A stretch of 64,000 nucleotides of DNA from Paucimonas sp. (GCA_031253995.1 JAIRVG010000100.1:1-64000), one strand, 5' to 3'; numbered from the stretch's first letter, positions 1 through 8,462 are shown. Translations and numbers: made by a program. Notes: generated from the sequence alone by a model not told the origin.

Positions 1-1
1 C

Positions 2-1234
2 ATCGACGGTTTTGCCCTGAAGGCCGGCATGAAGGACTTCGCCCACCACCTCAGCCTCAATGCCGAAGTCACCCGCCTGCTGGCCAGGGACTCGATGCGC
101 AACATGCGCAATGCCCTGAGCTTCAACGGTACCGGTGCGGCCAATGTGGGGATGGCCGTGGGCAGCCTGTATTTCCAGCAGGATGCGTTGCGCAGGAGCT
201 ACCAGAACATGCTCAAGGCCATCGGCGATGAACATGACGAGGCGGTGGCTGCGGTGATGTCGGCGTCGGTCGGGGTGATGGGGGCGGGTGTCGAGATTGC
301 GGGTGGGGCTATTCAGATGTTGCGGCCGGATTGGGAGGTGTCGGTTCGTACTGCAGGGAGGGTGGTGCCGGTTGGGTTGGGGGCGCGGATTCTGCAGTAC
401 GGTGGGGCGATTGTGTCGGTGGCTAGTGTGATGGAGGGATTGCAGTATGCGCTTGCCGCGGGACGTTCGGGAAAGGTAGGTGATGAAGCGGCAAGTAATA
501 CTTATAAGTTCGCGGCCATCGCGTCAGCTGGTTCTGCGCTGTCAGGAGTAATAGGTTCAATTGGTGCGACGGGCTTCCTCCTGGGCCCGCTCGCAATTGC
601 GGTCCTTTTGAGCTTCGTAGCATTAGGGGTTGCAGTTTGGGCAAGAGGAAAAGAGTCTCAACCACTGGAGTTGTGGGCACGACATTCGCTATGGGGGCTG
701 CCTGAAGAGCATCGACGCTGGGTGGAGTCGCATGAAATGGATACGGCGATTGGCGCTTTAAATGCGGCTCTACTGGGTTTGATCGCACAGTTGGATGTAG
801 CCTATCGGCTTCAAATGCGAGGTAAAGAGGTGTTAGGCCCAGGCGGGTCTATGGACTACAAAATCGTCCTGCCCGGCTATAAGGCTGAAGCCTCGTGCTA
901 TGAATGGGCATTGTGGGCGTACCGGCAACGAGAGGTGCCAGGGCAGATCATCGCTAGTGGGCGTACCGATGACACGAATGCCCCATTCCCAGCTCCGACA
1001 TCAACTAAACAACCGGGTTACGTACCTGCAACGACAGCCCCAGTGATTCAGCACGATGCCGAGTCAGAGACGCTTGAGATCAAGGGGTCCATTGCTTTCT
1101 CTGGACGTCTTGATTTTCGCGCCTTGGAACTTGAGGTGTCGTATTGGCCGGACAAGAGTGATGAGTCCGGAGTAGCTCGGCTGATCGTCAAGGAAGACAA
1201 AATTGAAGGTCAATTATGGGAGAGCTTATTTTGA
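2..1234 (+). CDS. C-terminal part of a putative type VI secretion effector (5' end outside the window)
   Basis: The reading frame is open to the left edge (I-D-G-F-A-L-K-A-G precede the first ATG at 29), so this is the 3' portion of a longer gene. The visible ~410 residues contain alternating small-residue hydrophobic stretches, around residues 75-125 and 165-205 counted from the ATG at 29. A soluble C-terminal domain of about 190 residues follows and ends in a beta-rich stretch. The architecture resembles the C-terminal half of VasX/BTH_I2691-type T6SS effectors, which insert into target-cell membranes. This family call comes from architecture and context, since no catalytic motif is visible. 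It is followed, with a 19-base overlap, by two tandem DUF6708 genes, as expected for effector-immunity organisation. The gene is C/G-rich at first and becomes more AT-rich after about 480, a pattern often seen where a toxin tip has been exchanged. Confidence 0.6.
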   Translation: MDGFALKAGMKDFAHHLSLNAEVTRLLARDSMRNMRNALSFNGTGAANVGMAVGSLYFQQDALRRSYQNMLKAIGDEHDEAVAAVMSASVGVMGAGVEIAGGAIQMLRPDWEVSVRTAGRVVPVGLGARILQYGGAIVSVASVMEGLQYALAAGRSGKVGDEAASNTYKFAAIASAGSALSGVIGSIGATGFLLGPLAIAVLLSFVALGVAVWARGKESQPLELWARHSLWGLPEEHRRWVESHEMDTAIGALNAALLGLIAQLDVAYRLQMRGKEVLGPGGSMDYKIVLPGYKAEASCYEWALWAYRQREVPGQIIASGRTDDTNAPFPAPTSTKQPGYVPATTAPVIQHDAESETLEIKGSIAFSGRLDFRALELEVSYWPDKSDESGVARLIVKEDKIEGQLWESLF

Positions 1235-1998
1235 GTAGTCCCAAGCTCACTCCCCCCTGTTCTGGATGGCAGGAAGATCTTCCTGGTTCTGACGAGCTAC
1301 CGGTAGTGGCTCCTGATTTGGGGTTTGATACACCAAACCATCAAGATGAAATCTATTTGGAGCTCCAACGTGCATCGGCACTTTTAAGAGGGTGGTTGAT
1401 CTGGTTCGTGCCATTTCAGGGGACCCTGACGTTCGATTTCTTATGGGGCCATTTAACAACTGCGCGTGTGCTGAAAACCGAAGATTGGACCATATTCCTC
1501 TTAGGTATTCTCGTTGGAGTTTGGTCACTTCTTCTCTGCATGAAATTTGAATTGGCCCCTCCCCGAGATCAACCCTTGCGCTTCAACCGCGCTCGCCAAC
1601 GCCTCTACGCCTACAACTTCAACTACCGCTGGTGGAACCCCTTCGAACGCTGGCGGGTGGAGCCAGTGGCCTACAACTGGTCACAAGTCCGGGCCGAGCG
1701 TTGGTTGAAGCGCGGCGCAACGGGAAATGGAGTGGTCATCAAAGGCGGCGTGATGCTCTCCATCGTCAAACCGGGCACCAACGAAGTCATCGACCGTTTC
1801 CCCCTCACCACCATGGGCGCCGACGCCCATGCCTGGGCCTATATCTGCACCTACATGCAGCAAGGCCCGGATGCACTACCACCTCCCGGCCCGCCGAAAG
1901 ATCACAACGATGTGTCGTGCTTCAACATCGCCTTGCTTCTGGCTCCGAAGGTGAAATGGCCTGCAGATATGGATCAGGAATCGAGGACTGCGCTATGA
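1216..1998 (+). CDS. DUF6708-type membrane protein, putative effector immunity protein, copy 1
   Basis: A 260-residue protein starting inside the 3' end of the preceding effector gene, so translational coupling is likely. It has a conserved N-terminal segment with a CSGWQEDLPGSDELP motif, two predicted transmembrane segments (about residues 56-75 and 90-110), then a cytoplasmic domain that opens with PPRDQPLRFNRARQRLYAYN and a W-rich stretch. That second block is the DUF6708 signature as I know it. DUF6708 proteins are usually found next to T6SS effectors and are thought to be immunity factors; that is family knowledge by association, not proven here. It is the same length as the next gene and nearly identical to it outside the membrane region. 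Confidence 0.7.
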   Translation: MGELILSSPKLTPPCSGWQEDLPGSDELPVVAPDLGFDTPNHQDEIYLELQRASALLRGWLIWFVPFQGTLTFDFLWGHLTTARVLKTEDWTIFLLGILVGVWSLLLCMKFELAPPRDQPLRFNRARQRLYAYNFNYRWWNPFERWRVEPVAYNWSQVRAERWLKRGATGNGVVIKGGVMLSIVKPGTNEVIDRFPLTTMGADAHAWAYICTYMQQGPDALPPPGPPKDHNDVSCFNIALLLAPKVKWPADMDQESRTAL

Positions 1999-2777
1999 GG
2001 GGAGGTCATGTAAGCAGCCCTGAACTCACTCCCCCCTGCTCTGGATGGCAGGAAGATCTTCCTGGTTCTGACGAGCTACCGATAGTGATTCCTGGATTGG
2101 GATTTGATACGCCTAATCATCAGGATGATGTGTATCTGGAGTTACCACGAGCTTCAGCGCTTTCAAGAGGATTGGTGTTCTGGGCGATACCGGTTATGTG
2201 CATCTATCTCGTCGAGTATTTTTGGTTCTTTTTATCAATTGAAAAAACTTCGGGAATTGAAGAGTGGGGAGTATTCATTTTCATGGCGTCCATGATCATG
2301 TTGGCGATCCCGATCTGTTGGAGATTTGATGTATCACCTCCCCGGGATCAGCCACTTCGTTTTAATCGCGCTCGTCAACGTCTCTACGCCTACAATTTTA
2401 AGTGCAGTTGGTGGAATCTCGTTGAGCGCTGGCGAGTGGAGCCGGTGGCCTACGACTGGTCACAAGTCCGGGCCGAGCGTTGGTTGAAGCGCGGCGCAAC
2501 GGGAAATGGGGTGGTCATCAAAGGCGGCGTGGTGCTCTCCATCGTCAAACCGGGCACCAACGAAGTCATCGACCGTTTCCCCCTGACCACCATGGGCGCC
2601 GACGCCCATGCCTGGGCCTATATCTGCACCTATATGCAACAAGGCCCCGACGCACTACCACCTCCGGGGCCGCCGAAAGACCACAACGATGTGTCGTGGC
2701 TCAACATCGCCCTACTCCTGGCGCCGAAGGTGAAATGGCCCGTCGATATGGATCTGGAGTCAAGGACGATGCCATGA
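1995..2777 (+). CDS. DUF6708-type membrane protein, putative immunity protein, copy 2
   Basis: A 260-residue paralogue of the preceding gene. I chose the ATG at 1995 because it overlaps the previous stop (ATGA, 1995-1998), gives exactly the same length as copy 1, and restores the conserved N-terminal motif. The frame is open much further upstream (to 1632), but that extension reads through copy 1 in the wrong frame and is not real. The two genes align with a constant offset of 779 bases. The N-terminal motif and the C-terminal ~100 residues are almost identical, whereas the two membrane segments (about residues 55-112) are clearly different, with more aromatic residues here. This fits a duplicated immunity gene whose membrane part has diverged to recognise another toxin variant, which is inference. 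Confidence 0.7.
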   Translation: MRGGHVSSPELTPPCSGWQEDLPGSDELPIVIPGLGFDTPNHQDDVYLELPRASALSRGLVFWAIPVMCIYLVEYFWFFLSIEKTSGIEEWGVFIFMASMIMLAIPICWRFDVSPPRDQPLRFNRARQRLYAYNFKCSWWNLVERWRVEPVAYDWSQVRAERWLKRGATGNGVVIKGGVVLSIVKPGTNEVIDRFPLTTMGADAHAWAYICTYMQQGPDALPPPGPPKDHNDVSWLNIALLLAPKVKWPVDMDLESRTMP

Positions 2778-3071
2778 GAGTCCCCCCACGCTGTCGCGCA
2801 TAGAACTAGCCCACAAGTGCGCCGCGGTCGGCGTAGGCGGATTCACCGGAACGCCGTCCCTGCTAAATCCATGAGTTATTGGCAAGCCAGGGACCGCCTC
2901 GCCCATCGCCCGCCCATTCAGCCCCTTTCCCCTACCGCTCGTAGGAAAATTTCCCACCTCCATTGCCCATCCCCAAGTCCTCGTCTAAACCTTGAAAACC
3001 CCAGTTGCCAATGATGGCTGATTGACTTTTCCACCGCCCCCGCCGGTGGCACTTCAATCCGGAGAATGGAC
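2778..3071. other. Intergenic region between the immunity genes and the toxin operon
   Basis: About 294 bases with no convincing gene. The small open frames here have no ribosome binding site or family resemblance. The region must hold the promoter of the downstream toxin operon, but I see no clear -35/-10 pair. A short inverted repeat (GTCCCTG near 2860 and CAGGGAC near 2887) is too widely spaced for a good terminator. Confidence 0.4.
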
Positions 3072-3464
3072 TTGAACCGCATCGATATCCTGATCGTCGT
3101 GGACGTGGAGGGCGCGCTCGCCGCCGGCTCGCTCCAGGGCAGCGTCTATCTCGTGGACACCAACAAATACCTGGGTTCCTGGCAGGAAGGCCAGAGCACG
3201 CTCAACACCGTGTGCCAGGACGGCCAGGCCCTGACCTGGTCGGTGACCCCGGTAGACCCGGCCGATAACGTGGCCATCGCCGGCTTCTCCGGAACCATGG
3301 TCGACAACCACATCTGCGTCCCCACCCAGGATCCCTTTCTCGGCAACACCGTCTGGAACGGCATGGTCGAGACCCAAGGCGCCTACGCCAGTTATCCCTA
3401 CACCGTCAGCCTCGTCATGAGCGGCACCACGCTCAGTTTTCCCAGCACGCTCAAGGTGGTCTGA
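3072..3464 (+). CDS. AidA/PixA-like small protein, first gene of a mak-like toxin operon (MakD/MakC position)
   Basis: A small all-beta-type protein with the core motif VVDVEGALA followed by YLVDTNKYLGS, as in the AidA/PixA (inclusion body protein) family. I propose a TTG start at 3072. A GGAGA at 3061-3065 abuts the in-frame ATG at 3066, too close to serve it, but lies six bases before the TTG. The TTG also gives an N-terminus (M-N-R-I-D-I-L) that lines up with the paralogous next gene. The predicted product is 130 residues without a signal peptide. It sits at the head of an operon of three pore-forming toxin subunits. In Vibrio cholerae makDCBAE, two similar small proteins of unknown role precede the toxin genes, and this gene occupies the equivalent place. 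The AidA/PixA relationship is a judgement from motifs. Confidence 0.65.
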   Translation: MNRIDILIVVDVEGALAAGSLQGSVYLVDTNKYLGSWQEGQSTLNTVCQDGQALTWSVTPVDPADNVAIAGFSGTMVDNHICVPTQDPFLGNTVWNGMVETQGAYASYPYTVSLVMSGTTLSFPSTLKVV

Positions 3465-3499
3465 CGGCCCTCCGCTGTACTCACGCAGGAAGCATCGCA

Positions 3500-3901
3500 A
3501 TGGCAAATGAAATCTACGTACTGGTGGTAGTGGACGTCGAGGGCGCGCTCGCCAGCGGCAACCTCGGCACGAACGTCTACCTGGTGGACACCAACAAGGA
3601 ATTCGGCTCCTCGGCCGAGGGCCAGGAAGAGCTGGTCACCAGCTGCACCGACGGGCAGATCGTGATCTGGTCGGTCAGCCCGATCAATCCCGGCGACAAC
3701 GTGGTGATCAGCGGCTTCACCGGGCAGATGGTCAGCGACAAGGTCTGCGTGCCGCAGCAATCGACCCTGGTCACCGGAGAAACCGTGTGGTCGGCGCGGG
3801 TCGAGTCCCAGGGTGCCACGGGGCAATACCAGTACAGCTGCACCCTGTCGTTCGATGGCGACGCCATGACTTTCGATCCCTTCCTCAACGTCACCAGTTG
3901 A
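3500..3901 (+). CDS. AidA/PixA-like small protein, second gene of the mak-like operon
   Basis: A 133-residue paralogue of the preceding gene. The VVDVEGALASGN and VYLVDTNKEFGS motifs and the following QIVIWSVSPINPGDN block match position by position. It starts at ATG 3500 with AGGAAG at 3487-3492 as ribosome binding site. There is no signal peptide or membrane segment, so it is probably a soluble beta-sandwich protein. Only 35 bases separate it from the previous gene and 19 bases from the first toxin subunit, so all five genes are almost certainly co-transcribed. Possible roles are chaperone, accessory or self-protection for the toxin. The sequence does not decide between them. Confidence 0.65.
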   Translation: MANEIYVLVVVDVEGALASGNLGTNVYLVDTNKEFGSSAEGQEELVTSCTDGQIVIWSVSPINPGDNVVISGFTGQMVSDKVCVPQQSTLVTGETVWSARVESQGATGQYQYSCTLSFDGDAMTFDPFLNVTS

Positions 3902-3920
3902 TCCGCACGGAGGCATCATC

Positions 3921-5018
3921 ATGCTCGCTCCCGATGTCAACGATACCCAGGACAAACTCACCGACGCCTACTCGAACATCGTCGGCATGGATGGCTTTGC
4001 CCTGAGCTGCGAAAGCATCAGCATCGCCACCCTCCCCGACGAGCCGAGCTGGCTGCCGGCGGTGGCAGCCGAGGTGCAGCAACTGGACGCCGCGGCGGAT
4101 GCCTGGCAACTGCAGCGGGCGTCGGTCTGGGCCCCGGTGATCCTGGCGTTCCAGGACTACTACGCGATGTTCAGCGGGGTCGCCACACTCTCGCCCAGCA
4201 ACAACAACGACGCCGCCTTCTGGATCAAGCTGCTGAGCGAAAGCCTGCTGCCCCAGGTGAACCAGAGCCTGGCCGCCACCCAGGGCGCCGACAAGTTGCT
4301 CAAGCAGTGCATGACCGCGTTCAGCGTGGTGTTGCCGGCGATGAACGCGTCCATCGCCCAGGGCTGGGACGCCCTGGCGGATGAAGAAAAGCAGATGCTG
4401 CAACTGACCGAGCAACTGGGCGAACTGGTGGAGTCGGTGCAGGCCCTGGGCACGAAGCTGACCAGCGACGGCATCGCCTCCGACAAGGCCATCGCCCAGT
4501 CCTCCGTGTCCTTGCTCTACGAAGTCGGCTCGGCGGGCCTGGAAGCCAGCCTGCCGGTCGCTGGCGTGGCCATGGCGGTGATCAGCATCGGCCAGAGCTT
4601 CTACAGCCTGATCGCCGACGACAACCAGCTGATCGCCGACATGAACCAGATCAATGCCACCAAGGAGCAGCTTTCCGAAGACGCACTGGGCGTGGCCCTG
4701 ACCAAGTCGACCCTGCAGACCCTGTATCGCCTCGAAGGGCAGTTCCTGGTGCTGCGCGATGCCTTGCCGGCGCTGGTGGACCTCTGGGTCACCCAGCAAG
4801 CCAAGACCCAGGACGCCATCGACGCCCTGCAGGCCGGCGCCCAGCCCGACCAGTACCTGGACCTGTTGACCCTGCCCCAGGCCCTGGCGGCCTGGACCTC
4901 GATCAATACCTTCGTCACGCAATTGTCAAAGACCGACATCGGCGTCGGCGAGCCTGTGACGATCGACATTGCCGCGGCCACCATTCGGCCAACCTTTCCG
5001 GACTTTCTGCGGAACTGA
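3921..5018 (+). CDS. Alpha-helical pore-forming toxin subunit (HBL/Nhe/ClyA superfamily), MakB-like position
   Basis: A 365-residue, almost entirely helical protein preceded by a strong ribosome binding site (GGAGG, 3909-3913). Long amphipathic helices flank a single hydrophobic patch around residues 196-231 (ASLPVAGVAMAVISIG). This is the arrangement of the head or tongue hairpin in ClyA-type alpha-pore-forming toxins such as Bacillus HBL/Nhe, Xenorhabdus XaxAB, Aeromonas AhlABC and Vibrio MakABE. There is no Sec signal, which is usual for the family. It is the first of three such subunits in a row. Its MakB label rests on gene order and size, not on alignment. The shorter hydrophobic patch suggests a partner or intermediate subunit rather than the main membrane-spanning one. 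Confidence 0.7.
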   Translation: MLAPDVNDTQDKLTDAYSNIVGMDGFALSCESISIATLPDEPSWLPAVAAEVQQLDAAADAWQLQRASVWAPVILAFQDYYAMFSGVATLSPSNNNDAAFWIKLLSESLLPQVNQSLAATQGADKLLKQCMTAFSVVLPAMNASIAQGWDALADEEKQMLQLTEQLGELVESVQALGTKLTSDGIASDKAIAQSSVSLLYEVGSAGLEASLPVAGVAMAVISIGQSFYSLIADDNQLIADMNQINATKEQLSEDALGVALTKSTLQTLYRLEGQFLVLRDALPALVDLWVTQQAKTQDAIDALQAGAQPDQYLDLLTLPQALAAWTSINTFVTQLSKTDIGVGEPVTIDIAAATIRPTFPDFLRN

Positions 5019-5053
5019 AGGACCTCCCAACCGCCCTCCACCCGAGGATATTC

Positions 5054-6163
5054 ATGATGAATGTAGCCCTGACCAACCCCAACGACCTGACCCAGGCCCC
5101 CGACACGCTGATCGGCAATACCGGCGTCTCCTACAACGCCGCGCAACTGATCACCTTCGCCTGCCATGCCGTGGTCAACACGGTGTTCACATCGCCCAGC
5201 CCGCAGCCGAGCTGGTTCGATGAGCTCAACCAGGAACTGCAGGTAGCGCAGACCCTCTCCCAGCAATGGATCGACAGCCTGGGCCCGGACGTCACCAAGA
5301 CCATCCCCCTGCAGGTGATCAACTTCGGTTCCGACTTCACCGCGGCAACCAACGCCATCCTCCAGATCGTCCAGCAGAACCCCACCGCCTCGGGTGCCGA
5401 CAACCCCTACGTGATCGAGGTGCAGACCATCATCGAGCAGACCCTGCTGCCACCGATCCAGCAGGTCATCGATGAAATGACCCAGACCACCCAGGCGCTG
5501 ACCACCTGGGGCGACCAGATGCAGGCCGCGCACAACAACCTGGTCAACGGCGCCACCAATATCCAGACCGCGGAAAACCAGCTGAACAACGACATCAACC
5601 AGATGAACGAAGCCATCACCGCCCTGAACGCGGAGATCCAGCAGGAGAACCAGGCCATCGCCTATTCGGCGGCCGGGATCGGCGTGGGGATCTTCGCCCT
5701 GGTGGTCGGCATTGCCCTGGCGCCGGAAACCGGGGGCGCGAGCCTGCTGGTTGGCGGTGCCATCGGTGCCGCCGGGATCGTCGGCGGCAGCGTCACCTGG
5801 GGAGTGATGCAGAGCAAGATCAACGACCAGTTCAACCAGATCGCCGCCGACACCCAGGAACTGGACGACGACCAGCGCCAACTGGTGGCCCTGCAGGGGC
5901 TGCAAATGGCCTCCGACGGTGCCGTGGCAAGCCTCGAACTGGCCACCGGGGCGCTGTCCAAGCTGATGACCCAGTGGGGAACCTTCCAGGGTGAACTGCA
6001 AGGGGTCGTCCAGCAGTTGCAGGACGCCGACCAGCAACTGTCGACCATCACCGAAGGGGTCTTCACCCAGGCTGCAGTGACCGAATGGCAGCAAGCCATC
6101 GTCACCGCCAACAACCTGGTCAATGCCCAGGTGCCGATCGATTCGCAGACCCTGCCGATGTAA
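5054..6163 (+). CDS. Alpha-helical pore-forming toxin subunit with a long membrane hairpin, MakA-like position
   Basis: A 369-residue helical protein. The start is ATG 5054 or the immediately following ATG 5057, which is better spaced from the GAGGA at 5044-5048. The middle of the protein (residues about 204-250) carries a glycine- and alanine-rich hydrophobic hairpin of about 45 residues with a turn at APETGGAS, flanked by long Q/N-rich helices likely to form coiled coils. This is the classical membrane-inserting tongue of HBL/Nhe-type toxins, so I regard it as the main membrane-lytic component. Length and place in the operon match MakA of Vibrio cholerae. There is no N-terminal signal peptide; export would need another route, such as the flagellar route reported for Mak toxins. 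Confidence 0.75.
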   Translation: MMNVALTNPNDLTQAPDTLIGNTGVSYNAAQLITFACHAVVNTVFTSPSPQPSWFDELNQELQVAQTLSQQWIDSLGPDVTKTIPLQVINFGSDFTAATNAILQIVQQNPTASGADNPYVIEVQTIIEQTLLPPIQQVIDEMTQTTQALTTWGDQMQAAHNNLVNGATNIQTAENQLNNDINQMNEAITALNAEIQQENQAIAYSAAGIGVGIFALVVGIALAPETGGASLLVGGAIGAAGIVGGSVTWGVMQSKINDQFNQIAADTQELDDDQRQLVALQGLQMASDGAVASLELATGALSKLMTQWGTFQGELQGVVQQLQDADQQLSTITEGVFTQAAVTEWQQAIVTANNLVNAQVPIDSQTLPM

Positions 6164-6201
6164 TCCGGCCCATCGCCTCCACCAACGACAGGAACGCCGC
6201 C

Positions 6202-7260
6202 ATGAGCTTCAATGCCCAGCAGACCACCCAGCAACTCAGCGATTCGATCGGCACCATGCTGCTGCTCGATTCGTCGTGCCAGGCCTTGATCGAGGCGTCT
6301 ATCGCCCCCTCGGACTCGCCCTGGTACCCGGTGCTCGACCAGGAACTGGGGCAGGCGGAAAACCTTGTCGTTGGCTGGCGGCAAAACGGCTACCTGTATT
6401 TCCAGAACCAGATCCTGGCCCAGACCGCCGCGTGCGCCCAGGCATTCCTGGCGGCGCAGCCAGGGCTGGACCAGGCCTTCGCCCAGTTGCAGACCCAATT
6501 CGACAGCAGCCTCCAGGCCAGTATCGTGGCGCAGCTGAATGCCCTGGAAGCGCCGGTGCAAGGCATGATCGACTCGATCGACGCCTACACCGACAAGCTC
6601 GGCACCTTCAACAGCCAACTGGCCGTGCCCTATGCGGCGATGAACCAGAGCGTTGCGCAGATCCAGGCCCAGGAAGCCGATATCCAGGCGCAGATCAACA
6701 GCATCAACACGCAGATCGCGGCCTTGCAGCAACAGGTGCAGACCGACCGCCAGGCCATCGCCCAGGCCCAGGCGCAAAAGACCAGCGGCGTGGTGGAAAC
6801 CATTTTCGGCGTGCTGCTGACGCCGTTGACCGGCGGCCTGTCCCTGGTCCTGGCCGGCATCGGCGTGGCCAGCATCGCCGAGGCGCAGGCACAGATTTCC
6901 TCGTTGCAGAACACCATCAGCCAGTACCAGGGCACCATCGCCAGCGACCAGCAGGACCTCGACAGCGATCAACAGCAAGTCGCCACCCTGGGTGGCCTGA
7001 GCATGAGCCTGTCGCTGGTGATCGGCGATGTCACCGCCATGACCACCGCGCTCGGCGCGCTCGACGTCAGTTGGGGCGTGCTCTCCGGCGAGCTGGGCAA
7101 TGCCGCCGGCGATGTCGCCCAGGCCGCCGATGCCCAGCAGGCGATCGTCGCCCAGGTGTGGTTCGATGCTGCCTGCAACAGCTGGCAGGCGATCCTTGAG
7201 TTCGTCCAGACCATGCAGGCCAACAATGCACCGCAGCCGGTGATCGTCAGTATCGGTTAG
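6202..7260 (+). CDS. Alpha-helical pore-forming toxin subunit, MakE-like position
   Basis: A 352-residue helical protein. I chose the ATG at 6202 because AGGAA lies at 6190-6194 and upstream in-frame codons run back into the previous gene. Residues about 145-195 are an extreme Q/A-rich heptad region. A hydrophobic stretch follows (about 196-224, ending GGLSLVLAGIGVASI), then a second long coiled-coil helix. This is the two-helix stalk plus hydrophobic head of the HBL/Nhe superfamily. It is the third consecutive subunit, so the operon encodes a full tripartite set like MakB/A/E, AhlABC or SmhABC. It ends 20 bases before the convergent DUF2235 gene. Confidence 0.7.
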   Translation: MSFNAQQTTQQLSDSIGTMLLLDSSCQALIEASIAPSDSPWYPVLDQELGQAENLVVGWRQNGYLYFQNQILAQTAACAQAFLAAQPGLDQAFAQLQTQFDSSLQASIVAQLNALEAPVQGMIDSIDAYTDKLGTFNSQLAVPYAAMNQSVAQIQAQEADIQAQINSINTQIAALQQQVQTDRQAIAQAQAQKTSGVVETIFGVLLTPLTGGLSLVLAGIGVASIAEAQAQISSLQNTISQYQGTIASDQQDLDSDQQQVATLGGLSMSLSLVIGDVTAMTTALGALDVSWGVLSGELGNAAGDVAQAADAQQAIVAQVWFDAACNSWQAILEFVQTMQANNAPQPVIVSIG

Positions 7261-7280
7261 CGAGATTGCCCCATGCAGGT

Positions 7281-8462
7281 TCAGGGCTGCGGGTTGGAGT
7301 GGATGACCCGCCGGCCATCGGCAGTGGGCCGGTTGATGAACAGCGCATCGAGCAACGGGCTGTCGGATTGCAACGAGGCATTCCAGTTCGCTGATAGATG
7401 AATGTAGCGCCGCCGTAGCAGGGCCATCTCGGCCGGGTCCAGTGCAGGGACGCCGGCCATCAGCCTGGCGGCAATCCCCTGCAACTCGTCTGGCAGAACG
7501 TCGGGCACCACGTCGAAAGGCACGCCGGCCTTGAGCGCCAGCCCATGCATCAGGCGCAGATAGACCCGCGACAGCTCGCCCCGCACCCGGCGCTGACCGT
7601 GAATGCTCACCCGCACGCGCTTTTCCCGCTGGATATCGCGCTGGGGTACGAACGGCAGGTCGATGCTGTCACTCACGAGTCGCACTTCCAGCCCCAGCGC
7701 CTGCCATTCCTCGCGCCGCCGTTCCAGGCAGTCACTGGCCAGCTGCCAGGCCTGCGTTCCGTCCAGCGCCCGGGTCGCCAGCTCGGTGCTGCTGAAGGGT
7801 CGCGCCAGCACCAGCGATTCGTCTTCCTCGGCCCGGTAGCCGCCGCCGATATCGCTGTGGTCCCCCGGCACGACCCGGTCGGCCATGCCGGCGACCAGGG
7901 GAAAATTCAGCCGACGCTCGTCCGCCGCCACCAGGTGCACGATATGCCGTGCCATGTCAGCGCTCAGGTGCAGGCGCAAGCCGTCGAAGTCGGCATTGGC
8001 TGCGCTGAAGTTGCCCTTGAGCGGCGCGATGATGCTGCCCACGGTATCGAACAGGCCGACGAAATTGACCCGCAGCGAACGGCTGCCACAGGCCGCCCGC
8101 AGCGGCTCCAGGTCGTTGAGCAGATGACGCACCGCCGCCGCGCCGCGGCTGAAGCCGAACAGGTCGAGCTCGATGGGGATGTCCGCAGGATGCTCGGCAA
8201 GGACCTCGCGCAGCAACCCGGGCACCTGCGCCACCCGTGCCGCCACGCCGCTGGCACCGCGTCCGGTGGCCTGGGCCAGCAGGTCATCCGCCGCGTCGCG
8301 GGCGGTGCCGACCCCTTCGATGTACAACGCCCGGCCTGGCGGGTACAGCTCGAACAGGCGCGCCACGTTGCTCTTGCCGCTGGCGCCCGGTTCGCGGTTG
8401 TACAGATTGAGGCCGGTGCCGTCGAAGAACAGACCGAGATGGAGGGTAGGCGTCGGATTCAT
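7281..8462 (-). CDS. DUF2235 alpha/beta-hydrolase, Tle1-like putative phospholipase
   Basis: A 393-residue protein with the DUF2235 signature. It has LFFDGTG at residues 11-17, the nucleophile elbow GFSRG at 103-107 (catalytic Ser105), FVGLFDTVGS near 134-143, and PGDHSDIGGGY at 199-209, which supplies the likely acid residue. Family members include Tle1 T6SS phospholipase effectors. Housekeeping DUF2235 proteins also exist. The gene is convergent with the toxin operon and stands alone on the minus strand. No small lipoprotein or ankyrin-type immunity gene lies beside it, which weakens a self-toxic effector role. It has no signal peptide. Confidence 0.7.
   Translation of the reverse strand: MNPTPTLHLGLFFDGTGLNLYNREPGASGKSNVARLFELYPPGRALYIEGVGTARDAADDLLAQATGRGASGVAARVAQVPGLLREVLAEHPADIPIELDLFGFSRGAAAVRHLLNDLEPLRAACGSRSLRVNFVGLFDTVGSIIAPLKGNFSAANADFDGLRLHLSADMARHIVHLVAADERRLNFPLVAGMADRVVPGDHSDIGGGYRAEEDESLVLARPFSSTELATRALDGTQAWQLASDCLERRREEWQALGLEVRLVSDSIDLPFVPQRDIQREKRVRVSIHGQRRVRGELSRVYLRLMHGLALKAGVPFDVVPDVLPDELQGIAARLMAGVPALDPAEMALLRRRYIHLSANWNASLQSDSPLLDALFINRPTADGRRVIHSNPQP

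Noticed and set aside
1632..1994. N-terminal extension of the second DUF6708 gene into the first
   Set aside because: Reads copy 1 in a different frame and gives no family resemblance; the ATG at 1995 restores the paralogous length.
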